Shown in pieces: positions 22,092-32,031 of a stretch of DNA of 64,000 nt. Each line of letters opens with the position of its first letter. The stretch's first letter is position 1. A program made the position numbers and the translations under genes. Origin of the DNA: Cladosporium sp. IMV 00045 (lineage: Eukaryota > Ascomycota > Dothideomycetes > Cladosporiales > Cladosporiaceae); contig MSJI02000949.1 of assembly GCA_001931905.2 (NCBI GenBank), forward strand, positions 24,119 to 88,118. Reading direction: 5' to 3'. Under the pieces are notes generated by a model. That model did no database searches and was not told the DNA's origin. It saw only the letters and a program-made list of their open reading frames with translations.

Positions 22092-23664
22092 TCATGCAGT
22101 GGCAGCAGCAGGCTTCTCTGCCTCCTTCTTCTCGGCGGCAGGCTCCTCCTTCTTGCCGTGCTTGTGCTTGTGCTTCGAGTCCTTCTCCTTCTTCGCCGTG
22201 GCCTCGGCCATCAGCTGCTCAAAAGCCATGAAGTCGCCTTCTTCCTCGGGGTCTCTCATTGCCTTCAAAAAAAGCGAAGTTAGCACGGGTTCAACCTGCA
22301 TCACAGTCGGTGAGAGAATAGCAACATACCTTTGCGAACAGCTCACCAATAACCACCAGGGCGTGAGCACGCTCAACACGCTTCTCAGTTTTGACCTTCT
22401 TGTCGTAAAGAACATTGTCACAGACGTCTCTCAGCACACTCTGGATTTCGTATTTCGAGCCTCTCCAAGCAGCGGCCAGGATCTTTCCAGTGACACGCTT
22501 CTCGTACTCGGCCCTCTTCTCGTCCGTCCACTCCTCGCCACCCTTCTCCTCCATCTTGGCCATCTCCTCAATCTCCATTTGCGCCTGGATGGCGGTCTGG
22601 ACGGTACCCCAGGTTTCCTTGATGGTGTTACCCTTGTCCTTCAACCTGGAGAAGAAACCAGAAACACCGCCGATGATGGGCTTCTGGCTCTTGAGGAAAG
22701 TAGCCGCCTTGGACAGGTATGTCTGGCCGATAGCATGCAGGATCTCAAGACCGAAAGACTCCATCTTCAGGTTCTCGACCTCCAGGCGCATCTTCTCCTT
22801 GAAAGCCTCTGTGACATCCTTGCCCTTGTCCGTCTCCGTCCAAACGCTGATGCGGTCGATCAGCTTCTTGCTGAGCGTCTCCACACGCTCCTCGCGAATG
22901 CGTCGTCGCTCTTCCTCGAACGCAGCCAGCTCGTCTCTCTGCTCCTTGCTCAAGCGGCCGGCCTTCTTCTCCTTCTCGCGCAGCTCCTTCTCCTTGTCAG
23001 TCATACCAGCTGCCGTCGCGGCGGCTTCTTCTTCGGTTCTGTCGGTGATAGCAAGACGGGTGGGGACGCCTTGAGGCCTCTCTCCAGAATAGGGTGACTC
23101 AGTGCCGGAGGAGGGTTGAGGCTTGGAGTCGCGAACCGGGATTTCTTGAGTCGCTCCAGCAGTGGCAGACTGTTCAGGCACCTCCTCAGCGGTGGTTGTC
23201 TTGGTCTCTGCCGGCTTCTCCGCCGCGTCTGCTGCGCCAGTCTGCTCAGCAGCGAGGACGTCTGCTGCCGCGGAGGCCTCAGCTGCCTTCTCTGCCTCCT
23301 CCTGCTCCTTGGTCGAGATCTCCATGCTCCTGGTGAGATCCTTCATCAGACTAATCTCACCAATCCAGTCCTGGAAGGCCTCACCGCCAAAGATCATAGT
23401 GAAGAACTCTGACGGGTCCTCGAAGCCAGAGTCGGGCTTCGCGCCCTCTTTGCCCAGCTTGTCATATTGCGCTCTCAAATCTTTGTCGCTCAGTACCTGG
23501 TAGGCCTCTCCAACTGCTTGGAACTTCTCATGCGCGGTCGGGTCGTCGGGGTTCTTGTCGGGGTGCAGTCTGATGGCTGCCTTGCGGTAGGCTTTTTTGA
23601 TTTCGATTTCGGTGGCCTCAGGCGCCACGCCGAGAGCCTCGTAGTATTCAGTGTCGACAACCAT
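22092..23664 (-). CDS. DnaJ (Hsp40) protein with DnaJ-X domain, Caj1/Djp1 type
   Basis: Two exons, 22330-23664 and 22092-22262, with a 67 bp intron, giving about 501 residues. The J domain is at residues 6-70 with HPD at 34-36. There is no Gly/Phe-rich or zinc-finger region. A Glu/Ala-rich linker (~125-230) leads to a conserved C-terminal domain typical of DnaJ-X proteins ([21 protein letters not shown].., [28 protein letters not shown]). The tail is Lys/Ala/Glu-rich. Yeast relatives Caj1 and Djp1 act as cytosolic Hsp70 co-chaperones; Djp1 assists peroxisomal and mitochondrial protein import. It is divergent from the LisH/WD gene. Confidence 0.88.
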
Positions 23665-24092
23665 CTTGTTGCTCCGGCAGTGTTTTGTTGCAGATGTTGA
23701 TCTTGGGCAGATCAGACGATAAGGTGGGGAGGGTGGGATCCTATTATTATTTATTCAGAACACAAGTGAACTTGGTGGGTATTGCGGAGATTGACGCTTG
23801 GAGGGCGATGACGTCCCCCTGCCCTACGGCCTGATCCGCTGGCTCGGGCGTTGAGCGCCGCATCTTCACAGACGGATGCCTGACATGTGATTCAAACACG
23901 GTCAGGGTATAAGTGAAGTCTGAACAAGTGATATCAAGGATTCTTTGGAAAATATTTCAAGACGCTGAAATATTCCTGATTGCTTGGTCGACCACATCAG
24001 GCCTCTGTACTGCTCCAAACTCTTCTCGCCACCTATCAGCTACATATTCTGGCCTAATAGATCTGTCTTTGGTTATTCATCCTCACATCACC
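23665..24092. other. Divergent promoter region between DnaJ and LisH/WD genes
   Basis: About 430 bp separate the two start codons. An in-frame ATG at 23913 could extend the LisH protein, but the extension does not resemble a folded domain and the LisH motif is N-terminal in relatives. No clear TATA box is seen. Confidence 0.5.
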
Positions 24093-25463
24093 ATGCCAGC
24101 CAAAGACTCGTCTGCGGCTATAGTGGCTCGCTTTCTCAAGTCGAACAACTACACCGAATCATACAGTGCCTTCATCAACGAAGCAGGTCTGCCATCAGAT
24201 GCCGGCACTGTCTCGAAAGGAGATTTGACGATTGAAAAGCTCCTCGAAGAGAAAAAGACTTTCGATATGGCAACACAGTTCGAGAAGCTGGGCACTGCTG
24301 ATGATGCCGTAGTTGAATGGACAACACCATCTCCCGAGAATGCCTCTTTCATCGACTCCTTGCCGTCAAGTTCGAACATCTTGAACGCCAGCGTCGAAAA
24401 AGCGCTTGTGGCAGGAGTGCCCAAGGACTTGTTGCTCGCTACGACCGCAGATCGACGCGTGAATATCCTCGAAACCCCTTCATACGCCTTGAAGTCCACT
24501 GCCAACAGCCTTCAGGACTCTCCAATCTTATCGTGTACAGTGCTCAGGGAGAAGTACATGATCTTGGCCTCGATGTCTGGCCAGATCGTAATTTCAGATC
24601 TGGAAGGAAACATTATCGACAAGCGACGAGATCATTCGAAGTACATTATCGACATCAGAATATTCGATGATGCAAACACGCCCCTGCTTGCCACAGCCGC
24701 ATGGGACAACAAGATCAATATCTACTCTCTTCCAAAAATCGACCCTCCAACATTGGGTGAACCCACAGCAACGATCAACCTTCCTTCTAAACCCGAATCA
24801 ATCATCTTCTTGCGCCACGCTGAAGCAGCACATCCCGTACTACTCGTCAGCCGCACCGACTCCACTCATCTCTATTACTACACCACCGAACCCGAACCCA
24901 GGCTTCTCGGTCGCCAGAATCTCGCCCCTCACTCCATCGCATGGGTCGCATTTACGCCTTCGGCACTGGCAGTGTGCCCAACAGATCCCAACCTCCTAGC
25001 ATGCGCAACCTCTGCAGTTCCTTCCATGAAGCTCTTGATCGTCCGCATGCTCATCCCACCATGGGACAACGAAAGCGAGCCGGCCTCGGCGCCTGTCCTT
25101 CGCACCTCATTGCTAGACGACAATCCATCCGCCACCGAAACCCAGGCCTCGCAGGCTCGCGCAGCACTCGCTCTAGCAGACAAGGAAGACGCCGCAATCC
25201 AAATCCACTGCACCACTCTCGCTCCTCAGACTGCTTATTCGACGCCAGCAGTCGCTTGGCGGCCAGACGGCAGTGGTTTGTGGGTGAACGGCGACGATGG
25301 CGCAATCCGTGGGATTGAAGCCGCTTCTGGGAAGATTGTCGCAACGCTCAAGGGCCATGAGCCAGGAAGCAAAGTGCGGTGTTTGTGGAGTGGTAGTGTA
25401 GGAGGCGAAGAGTGGCTGGTGAGTGGAGGGTTTGATCAGAAGTTGATTGTTTGGAAGGTCTGA
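24093..25463 (+). CDS. LisH-domain WD40-repeat protein
   Basis: A single exon of about 456 residues. The start MPAKDSS was chosen because the LisH motif (AIVARFLKSNNYTESYSAFI, residues ~9-28) follows at once and the ATG has a CACC context. The body shows WD-type blades: LLLATTADRRVNILE, IDIRIFDDANTPLLATAAWDNKINIYS, and a last blade ending in WLVSGGFDQKLIVWKV. LisH motifs dimerise, and such proteins usually scaffold complexes, but I cannot assign a specific role. It is a known fungal architecture with no confident yeast counterpart. Confidence 0.8.
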   Translation: MPAKDSSAAIVARFLKSNNYTESYSAFINEAGLPSDAGTVSKGDLTIEKLLEEKKTFDMATQFEKLGTADDAVVEWTTPSPENASFIDSLPSSSNILNASVEKALVAGVPKDLLLATTADRRVNILETPSYALKSTANSLQDSPILSCTVLREKYMILASMSGQIVISDLEGNIIDKRRDHSKYIIDIRIFDDANTPLLATAAWDNKINIYSLPKIDPPTLGEPTATINLPSKPESIIFLRHAEAAHPVLLVSRTDSTHLYYYTTEPEPRLLGRQNLAPHSIAWVAFTPSALAVCPTDPNLLACATSAVPSMKLLIVRMLIPPWDNESEPASAPVLRTSLLDDNPSATETQASQARAALALADKEDAAIQIHCTTLAPQTAYSTPAVAWRPDGSGLWVNGDDGAIRGIEAASGKIVATLKGHEPGSKVRCLWSGSVGGEEWLVSGGFDQKLIVWKV

Positions 25464-25555
25464 TTCCTTCAATCAACTTTGAGGGAGCTGTCTCTAATGT
25501 TGGCATCTAATCTACGTCGTGTCATCGATGTAAATCACTCCACAATGCAAGCGCG

Positions 25556-27334
25556 TTACAGCTTTGCCTTCTCTTCAAGATCTTCTTCACGATCCCACAC
25601 CTGCACATCCGGTATCGTCCTGTATCCTGCGGGAAAACACTGAGGCCCTAAGATTTTCTTCTGCACCTTGCCAGTAGCAGACTTGGGCAGTTCTCCTTCA
25701 ACAACACGCAGCAATGTCGGCATCTTATACCCAGCCAGCCTAGCCCTGAGATCCTGCCGCAGCCTTTGGAGAGTAAGCTTGCGCAATGGCGATTGCATGT
25801 CCCTCGCGCCTTTCAAGCAAACAACAGCAGCGACACGCTGGCCAAACTCATCATCCGGCACCCCAACGACCATCACCTCAGCCACATAAGGGACGGCCAT
25901 AATCTCACGCTCAATGTCCAATGCGCTGATCTTATACCCGCCGCTCTTGATGATATCCACACTGGCCCTGCCGAGAATCCAGTAATAGGCTCCTTCCCGC
26001 CGCGCGATATCCCCCGTCTTATAATACCCCTCCTCATCGTGCGCAGAAGCAGTGGCGGCAGGGTCGAAAAGATACTTGGAGAACATCTCCGGCCCTTTCA
26101 CGAGAATCTCACCCTGCATCCCCGTACCATCCGAACCCTCACCGGTCCGCGACAATCTGACATCGTAGCCGGGAAATTTCTTCCCAACGCTCCCATCAGG
26201 CACCTCCGAGTCTGACATTGAGACTTTCATGACTGCGCCCGTCTCCGAAGCGCCATAGCGAAGGAGGATTTTGCGGCCGAGAATCTCCGCCCAGAAATCG
26301 GCGATGGGTTTGGGAAGCGCGCTGGTGCCGCAGAGGCAGGCGCGCAGTCCTCTGGCGCCGTCGATGTAACTTCGCACGTTCGTCTTGTGCGCGATGATCT
26401 GTTGATAGTAGCGCATCATGCGCATGTAAATGGTCGGCACGCCGGAGAAGAAGGTCAGACCGCCCTGACGCCAGCGATCCCATGTCCATTGTGGGCTGAA
26501 GGGTCCGGAGCGAAATTCGATCAGGGCGCCGCTTATTAGGAAGGGGAAGAACATGATTCCTAAGCCTGTGGCGTGGTGTACCGGGAGGAGGTGCAGCAGC
26601 ACGTCGTTTTGAGTGACGCCGTAATGGTCTGCGACTGCGAGAGCGCCATCGAACGTGTATGCTCGCCTCATGACACTGCCTTTCGGCGGACCCGTGGTGC
26701 CACTTGTGAAGATGACGACCCCAGGCGCGTTGTCATTCAGGTACAGGTCCGTGGAGATTAAGATATCTTCTGGAGGAAGAGGCGTCGTCCAAGTGGAAGG
26801 CGCGATTGGCAGGCAAGTAAAGTGGTCTTTGGGATTCTGTTGTTTGACCAATTTCTCGACAGCTAGTCCTAACCGTAGAGCGTCGGAGGATACCAACACC
26901 GCTGCTGCGCGAGACTTGGATACGAAGTAAAGTGCTTCTTCGGGTGGCAGTGCCACGGTCATGGGCACGACTGCTGCGCCGAGAGCGAGTATTGCAAGCA
27001 TCGCCACAGCGTACTCATGACCACCCGGAGCCAGAAGGGCGATGTAAATATCATCTTGACGTTGCAAAGCCTGTTGAACAGCTTGGTCAAGATCATTCCA
27101 GATGCGTTCCCTCAAAGCGAGGACGTCGCTTAAGAGTTGAATGTGCGTGGCTTCTCGGCCTGTGTTGCTTTCGCGGATTGCCAGTTTGGCAGGCGTTTGG
27201 TGTGCGAACCGTAGCAGTCGTTGGAAGAGTGAATGGCATGGAAAGATGTTTCGGCCAGAGTGAGATGGAACATGCAGCGTGCGGTCTTCCATGATGATAT
27301 TATGGTTATTATCGTCCAAGTGGGAGGACGGCAT
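25556..27334 (-). CDS. Peroxisomal acyl-CoA synthetase (AMP-binding), ACSF3-like
   Basis: A single exon of 592 residues. It probably activates a carboxylic acid to its CoA thioester with ATP. The P-loop-like motif FTSGTTGPPKGSVM, LHLLPVHHATGLGIM, YGASETGAVM, YYKTGDIARREGAYYW and the catalytic-lysine motif PKSATGKVQKK are in the usual order. The LLPVHH..G segment and overall length resemble malonyl/methylmalonyl-CoA synthetases of the ACSF3 type, but substrate prediction is weak. The last three residues are AKL, a type 1 peroxisomal targeting signal. It is divergent from the acyl-CoA oxidase, which also ends in AKL. A second possible start (MEDRTLH) lies 14 codons in. Confidence 0.87.
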   Translation of the reverse strand: MPSSHLDDNNHNIIMEDRTLHVPSHSGRNIFPCHSLFQRLLRFAHQTPAKLAIRESNTGREATHIQLLSDVLALRERIWNDLDQAVQQALQRQDDIYIALLAPGGHEYAVAMLAILALGAAVVPMTVALPPEEALYFVSKSRAAAVLVSSDALRLGLAVEKLVKQQNPKDHFTCLPIAPSTWTTPLPPEDILISTDLYLNDNAPGVVIFTSGTTGPPKGSVMRRAYTFDGALAVADHYGVTQNDVLLHLLPVHHATGLGIMFFPFLISGALIEFRSGPFSPQWTWDRWRQGGLTFFSGVPTIYMRMMRYYQQIIAHKTNVRSYIDGARGLRACLCGTSALPKPIADFWAEILGRKILLRYGASETGAVMKVSMSDSEVPDGSVGKKFPGYDVRLSRTGEGSDGTGMQGEILVKGPEMFSKYLFDPAATASAHDEEGYYKTGDIARREGAYYWILGRASVDIIKSGGYKISALDIEREIMAVPYVAEVMVVGVPDDEFGQRVAAVVCLKGARDMQSPLRKLTLQRLRQDLRARLAGYKMPTLLRVVEGELPKSATGKVQKKILGPQCFPAGYRTIPDVQVWDREEDLEEKAKL

Positions 27335-27758
27335 ATGCCTTTCAATCTTTCTTATGCCTTTTCCTCTTATTAAGTAAAAAGTCGCCCAGATTTAATCCAT
27401 CAACACACAGAGCCAAAGCGTCAGTAGATAGGCCGTTCACTTACACTTGCAGGACAACTCAGTGCAAATTCAAAGATTTCCTCAATCGCTCACTTCATGA
27501 TCAAACGAGTGAAGTCGTTCATTAACGGGAATAAGCTCCGAATGCACCACTTCTTTCACTATTACCACACTCTAGGGTCGTCTGCGGGGATTTGACGATC
27601 GCAGGTCGCCGCGACCGAGGATATAGCTTCATTGACCAAACGGCTAAACTATAGCTGTCCAATCGCTTCAATAAAACCATATCGTCTTGACTCCAGCGAT
27701 GGTCTTAAACGGTTCGAACATATGATCCATCACGAACGTTCATCAAGAAATCGCCAAA
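27335..27758. promoter_or_regulatory. Divergent promoter of acyl-CoA synthetase and acyl-CoA oxidase
   Basis: 424 bp shared by the two peroxisomal genes. CCGAGG at 27615-27620 is the reverse complement of CCTCGG, the core bound by fatty-acid-responsive FarA/FarB-type regulators in Aspergillus. One such hexamer has about a 20 percent chance of occurring at random in this length, so this is suggestive only. Confidence 0.3.
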
Positions 27759-29946
27759 ATGTCAGACTTCACAAACAAACTCCGACCCGCCTCGCCCACA
27801 GGTCCATCAATCCTGACAAACGAGCGGCAACAATCCAACGTCCCTGCCACAGAATTGACCAAACATCTGCTCTCCAAAAACAACTTTCTAGAAAGACAAG
27901 CGCGAATTCTCCCCATTCTAAAAAACGATCCTCTCTTCAGCAAAAAGAAGCAACTCAACCTCTCCCGACCAGAACGATACCACCTCGGACTCGCACGGGC
28001 GAAGAAACTCCGCCGATTGGCAGACGAGCTCGGCTGGGACCATGATGACCAGGAAATGGCGACTTACCTCTGCGACGACGTCAGTCCGTACATGGTGCAC
28101 GTTGCGATGTTCATCACGACGATTCGCGAGCAGGGCAGTGATGAGCAGAAGGCGTTCTGGATGCCAAAGGTCACCAGTTGGGAAGTGATTGGGTGCTATG
28201 CGCAGTGAGTTTGCAAGAATGGGTCATTTATTTGAAAAAAGCAGACTCTTCGATCTAACGATGTATTGACAGGACAGAGCTGGGCCATGGGAGCAATGTC
28301 CGTGGACTCGAATGCCAGGCTCGCTGGGACCCGCAACGCAAAGAATTCGTGATCCACAGCCCAACACTGACAGCGTCGAAATGGTGGAATGGATCGATGG
28401 GTCGCACGGCAAACCACGCAATTGTCGTGGCGCAATTGCTGGTGCCGAAATCCGCCACATCGGACGAGCTGGTCAATCACGGACCGCATCCGTTCATCGT
28501 TCAGATTCGCGACATGGAGACGCACAAGGCCCTCCCTGGCATCGTAGTGGGCGACATAGGACCAAAGTACGGCTATGCGTCCATGGACAATGGATACATG
28601 CTCTTCGACAACGTCAGCGTGCCTCATAGTGCGATGCTCTCAAAGTATTCCTGGGTCGATCCCAACACCGGGACGTACTCCAAACCTTCCAACCCCGCTG
28701 TGGTTTACGGGAGCTTGACTGCCATCCGAGCCAACATAATCATGCATGCTCGACTGGTGCTCGCTCGTGCGGTGACTGTGGCTGTTCGTTACACCGCTAT
28801 TCGACGACAATTTAGCGATCGAGATGACTCGTCACCCACTGCGCCTGAGCTGTCTGTTCTCGATTACCGTGAGTCCGCAAAAATCCCCTCTACATCACCT
28901 GCGCAACCTCCTAACATTCTCCAGCAACGGTACAAATCCGCATCCTCCCCCTGCTCGCCACAGCCTTCGCCCTACACTACACGGGCTCGGCAATGCAAAG
29001 TCTCTACGAGCAAACGCGTGCCAGCATCGACAAAGGGGATTTCAGCCGACTCGCCGAGCTCCACAGCCAGTCCTCCGGCCTAAAGAGTCTCTGTTCCGAC
29101 TACGCGGCCAACGGGATCGAGACCTGTCGTCGAGCTCTTGGTGGGCACGGCTTCGGTGGCGGATCTGGTCTCATACAGCTGAATGCAGATTACCTCTCCA
29201 AACCTACGGTGGAAGGGGACAACTGGATGATCACGGCGCAGACAGCGAGTTTCCTCATCAAGCGAATGGCGGCCGCGGAAACTGGAAAGGGCGAACCGAT
29301 GGACGAAGTAGAGCGCTCGTGTCGCGAGTACCTGATGCAACGAGATAGTCTCAACGCAACAGACTTCGACATCCTCGCCTCCAACGAGGCGATCGTAAGC
29401 GCTTTCCAGAGACGCTCCAGACACCTGACCCACCTCGCCCACGAACAGCGCAACAAGCGAAAAAAACCGTGGAACAGCCTCCTCATCCTCCTGCGAAAAG
29501 TCTCCAATGCCGAATCAGAATCCCTTCTCGTTTCCAACTTCGCCACCGCCCTAACCTCACCCAGCATCTCACACGCTCTAAAACCGCACTTGGCGCGCCT
29601 CTTCCGCCTCTACGCCTACCACACCATGGACACGCACGCACGAGACTTCGCCAAAGCCCACGCCGCGAGCGAAAGCCAGCTCGACTCGCTGCCACAGATC
29701 GTGCAAGACCTGATGTCAGACATCCGCCCACACGCCGTCAACCTGGTAGACGCGTGGAGCATTCCGGATTTCCTGCTCGATTCAGCGCTGGGGCGTTATG
29801 ACGGGAGGGTGTACGAGGATCTGTACGAGCGAGCGCACAGGCTGAATCCCCTGAATGAGGCGACGTTCAATTCGAATTATCGGAGTGAGGAGATCGTGAA
29901 GGGTGGGGATGGGAGGGAGTTGGAGAGGATTTTGGCGAAGTTGTAG
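27759..29946 (+). CDS. Peroxisomal acyl-CoA oxidase
   Basis: Three exons, 27759-28204, 28273-28868 and 28925-29946, with introns of 68 and 56 bp, giving about 687 residues. It should catalyse the first, FAD-dependent step of peroxisomal beta-oxidation, producing enoyl-CoA and H2O2. Evidence includes IGCYAQTELGHGSNVRGLE (acyl-CoA oxidase/dehydrogenase core), FVIHSPTLTASKWWNG, YTAIRRQF, and the C-terminal-domain segment RRALGGHGFGGGSG followed by PTVEGDN. The typical C-terminal oxidase extension is present and ends in ILAKL, a type 1 peroxisomal signal. It shares its promoter with the acyl-CoA synthetase, so the pair can supply and oxidise the same acyl-CoA. Confidence 0.9.
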
Positions 29947-30709
29947 GGTTGGCGTTGCAGAAGAGGAGTAAGCTTGGGTACATGTATTTGAGCTTCTGTT
30001 GTCTGTGAATTGGCACGGTGATTCTGCTCGTTGTGTTCGTTGTTGACAGAACTTTCTGACAGGGGAGTTTTTATTGCTTCGTAAGAGCCGTGACGCACTG
30101 ATCGAAAAGACTAAAAGGAGAACGTCACAGAATCAAGACGATAACCGGCCAGCAGCCGAATGCAAATACATGCCACCCCCTGTCGCTCAGTCCAAAGATT
30201 TGGGTAGATCAACCCTATGCCTGTAAACAATGTCGCTGCTCATTGAACGCCTTAGAGTACCGCAAGAGCCGGACGAGTAGGCATTTCGAGGGAGGGAGTG
30301 AGGTGGTCACGGAAATGTTGGCTGTGAGGATAGAATCCTGACGCGATTCTGACAAGGCGGGTCACTTCGAACCGAGAAATCGGATGGAATATCGACAAGG
30401 GTAGAAGACCATCGAAGTGAGCCCGGGGAAACAGAGCAAGGGGTATTCGGAATCAGGCGAACCGAAAGGTTGGAGGTAGAGAACAAGTCCTTGGGAAATG
30501 ATTGATTGATTGATTGACTGTTTTGATGGATAAATGATGAAAGGAATCGCTCTAGTGGCCCAGCCGACGCACTGCATCGGGAGGGCTTGACAGTCGCTGC
30601 TGATCGGTCGTGTCGGTCGCGCTTTGCTTTCTTTTTCTTTTAATCGTACACTTCGCCGGCTCCAAATTCAAGGTTCGAACCAACTTTGGTCCGCACTCTA
30701 AAGACCCTC
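29947..30709. other. Convergent 3' flanks, no gene seen
   Basis: About 760 bp between the acyl-CoA oxidase and the oppositely oriented SAP-domain gene. It has a short ATTG run (GATTGATTGATTGATTG near 30500). Only short open frames with no recognisable content. Confidence 0.5.
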
Positions 30710-31522
30710 TTACTCGGCCGGCGCAGCGAACCTAGCCTTCCTCTTCTCAGCGGCCAGCTTGTCGGCCTCGGTCATCCAGCCACCCGTGCCACCGTTCACC
30801 GCAGGCTTCTCCTTCCTCTCACTACCCTGCCTCTTCCCCGCGCCAGGCCTGACACGGCTCCTCTTGCGGATGCCACCGTCCTGTGCAGGAGCGTCGGCAG
30901 CCCTCTTCTTCTCGCGCTCCTTGCGCTCCGGCAAAGCCTGGTTCAATAGACCGGGCACGTTAGTTGTGCCGAACCTCTTTGCGCGCTCCAGCTGCTTCAG
31001 CGTCTCGTCCTGGCTGGGGTCCAGACCGAACTTTTCCGCGCGCTTCTTGCGCTTCGCAATCTCATCGTCCAGAGTCCGCTCTTGCAGGCCCAGCGAGTAG
31101 TCTTCAGGCGTTTTGCGCGCTTCGCCCGCAGCTTCTGTGCCTTGGGGCGCGTCGTCGGTCTTGGGAGCGGCGGGCGCGGCGCCCACGCTGGTGTCGGGCT
31201 GAGTGGGATCCTCGCCTACCTGTTGGTTGGGAACGGCTTGGGGGTTTGGTGGTTGACCGATGCCTCCGGCGGCGATTGCGGTTGCGCTGGGTTCACTCGT
31301 TGCAGCCTTTGCGGTTTCGGTGGCAGGTTCCTCGTCCCAATCGATCTCGTCCTCGACGGCAGCGGCAGCGGCGGGTTGTGAGGGCGCGGCGTCGGTCTTT
31401 GATGAGGCATCGTGGTCTTCCAGGCGCTTGACGAGGTCTGCTTTCTTGCCGTTGTGAGGCAGACCGCGCTCCTTGCAGAGGGTCTGGAGCTCGTCGTTCT
31501 TCTTCTTGGCGTATTCGGCCAT
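30710..31522 (-). CDS. THO1: SAP-domain nuclear protein, Tho1/SARNP family
   Basis: A single exon of 270 residues. The N-terminal SAP motif (about residues 5-38: YAKKKNDELQTLCKERGLPH, GKKADLVKRLEDHD) binds nucleic acid. An acidic segment EDEIDWDEE and Ala/Pro-rich linker follow. Then comes the family-typical block DDEIAKRKKRAEKFGLDP..LKQLERAKRFG (residues ~158-190), and a basic Lys/Arg-rich tail with RKRSRVRPGAGKRQGSERK. Tho1 and its human relative SARNP/CIP29 work in mRNP assembly and nuclear mRNA export with the TREX helicase. The domain order and the RKKRAEKFG block make the assignment good. Confidence 0.82.
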   Translation of the reverse strand: MAEYAKKKNDELQTLCKERGLPHNGKKADLVKRLEDHDASSKTDAAPSQPAAAAAVEDEIDWDEEPATETAKAATSEPSATAIAAGGIGQPPNPQAVPNQQVGEDPTQPDTSVGAAPAAPKTDDAPQGTEAAGEARKTPEDYSLGLQERTLDDEIAKRKKRAEKFGLDPSQDETLKQLERAKRFGTTNVPGLLNQALPERKEREKKRAADAPAQDGGIRKRSRVRPGAGKRQGSERKEKPAVNGGTGGWMTEADKLAAEKRKARFAAPAE

Positions 31523-32031
31523 TGCTGTGAGATTGAGTGTCGCGTTACTTCAATTCGGATTATCTGGGAGGCCGGTGCGTATTGACAAGTGAAGAACGGT
31601 GAAGAGGGATTGACAGTGAAAGTGAAGTTGGAAAGTGAGTGAGTGTTTGCAACCAACAACGCAGCTCCTCGCGCCTCAGCGCGTCAGGTGTCAAGAATGC
31701 AACTGAGGCGAGCCGACCCCGGATGCGCACGGACGTTAGTGACGATGTCACAACATCTCTCTCAACAGCGGATCAAGATGTTTCTCAACAGATACGATAC
31801 CGAGACAAGTGAAGAAGTCGTCGAACATATCAACATTGGAGTAATCGTAGTCGTGATATCTATCTGAGTCTCCGAAGCCATGTACTTTGATTAACCGCGA
31901 ATTCCCACAGCACATCATTTCATCCTCATTTTTGCCCATTTCCATACGCCGTTCTTATGCTCGGGTATCATACTTGACTCGTTGTACCGTCCCAGTCCCA
32001 ATCGCCCTAACCTTTGTCCGGTCCATCCTCC
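31523..32031. other. Region between THO1 and NPT1, no gene seen
   Basis: About 510 bp. It carries the THO1 promoter and the 3' flank of the nicotinate phosphoribosyltransferase gene. Small open frames here have no recognisable features. Confidence 0.5.

Larger units (their letters stand above)
11866..22144. repeat. 10.3 kb duplicated unit, copy 2 (probable haplotype 2)
   Basis: Counterpart of 1750-11845 in the same orientation, slightly longer because of indels, including a 120 bp one at 17165-17284. Unlike copy 1 it continues without interruption into the rest of the DnaJ gene. Its regulator and monooxygenase genes are open throughout. Confidence 0.9.

Noticed and set aside
1750..22144. Real tandem segmental duplication of the regulator-monooxygenase locus
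   Set aside because: The repeat boundaries coincide with contig ends at a 20 N gap, and the same pattern recurs at the second gap; allelic overlap is simpler. It is not fully excluded without reads.
22069..23097. Long plus-strand frames opposite the DnaJ gene
   Set aside because: They are antisense shadows of a GC-rich coding region with a clear J domain on the minus strand.
23913..24092. N-terminal extension of the LisH/WD protein
   Set aside because: The 60 extra codons have leader-like composition, while the LisH motif begins right after the ATG at 24093.
30668..30690. GGTTCGAACC resembling a tRNA B box
   Set aside because: It is a plain palindrome; the flanking bases do not form a T-stem and no D-arm precedes it.
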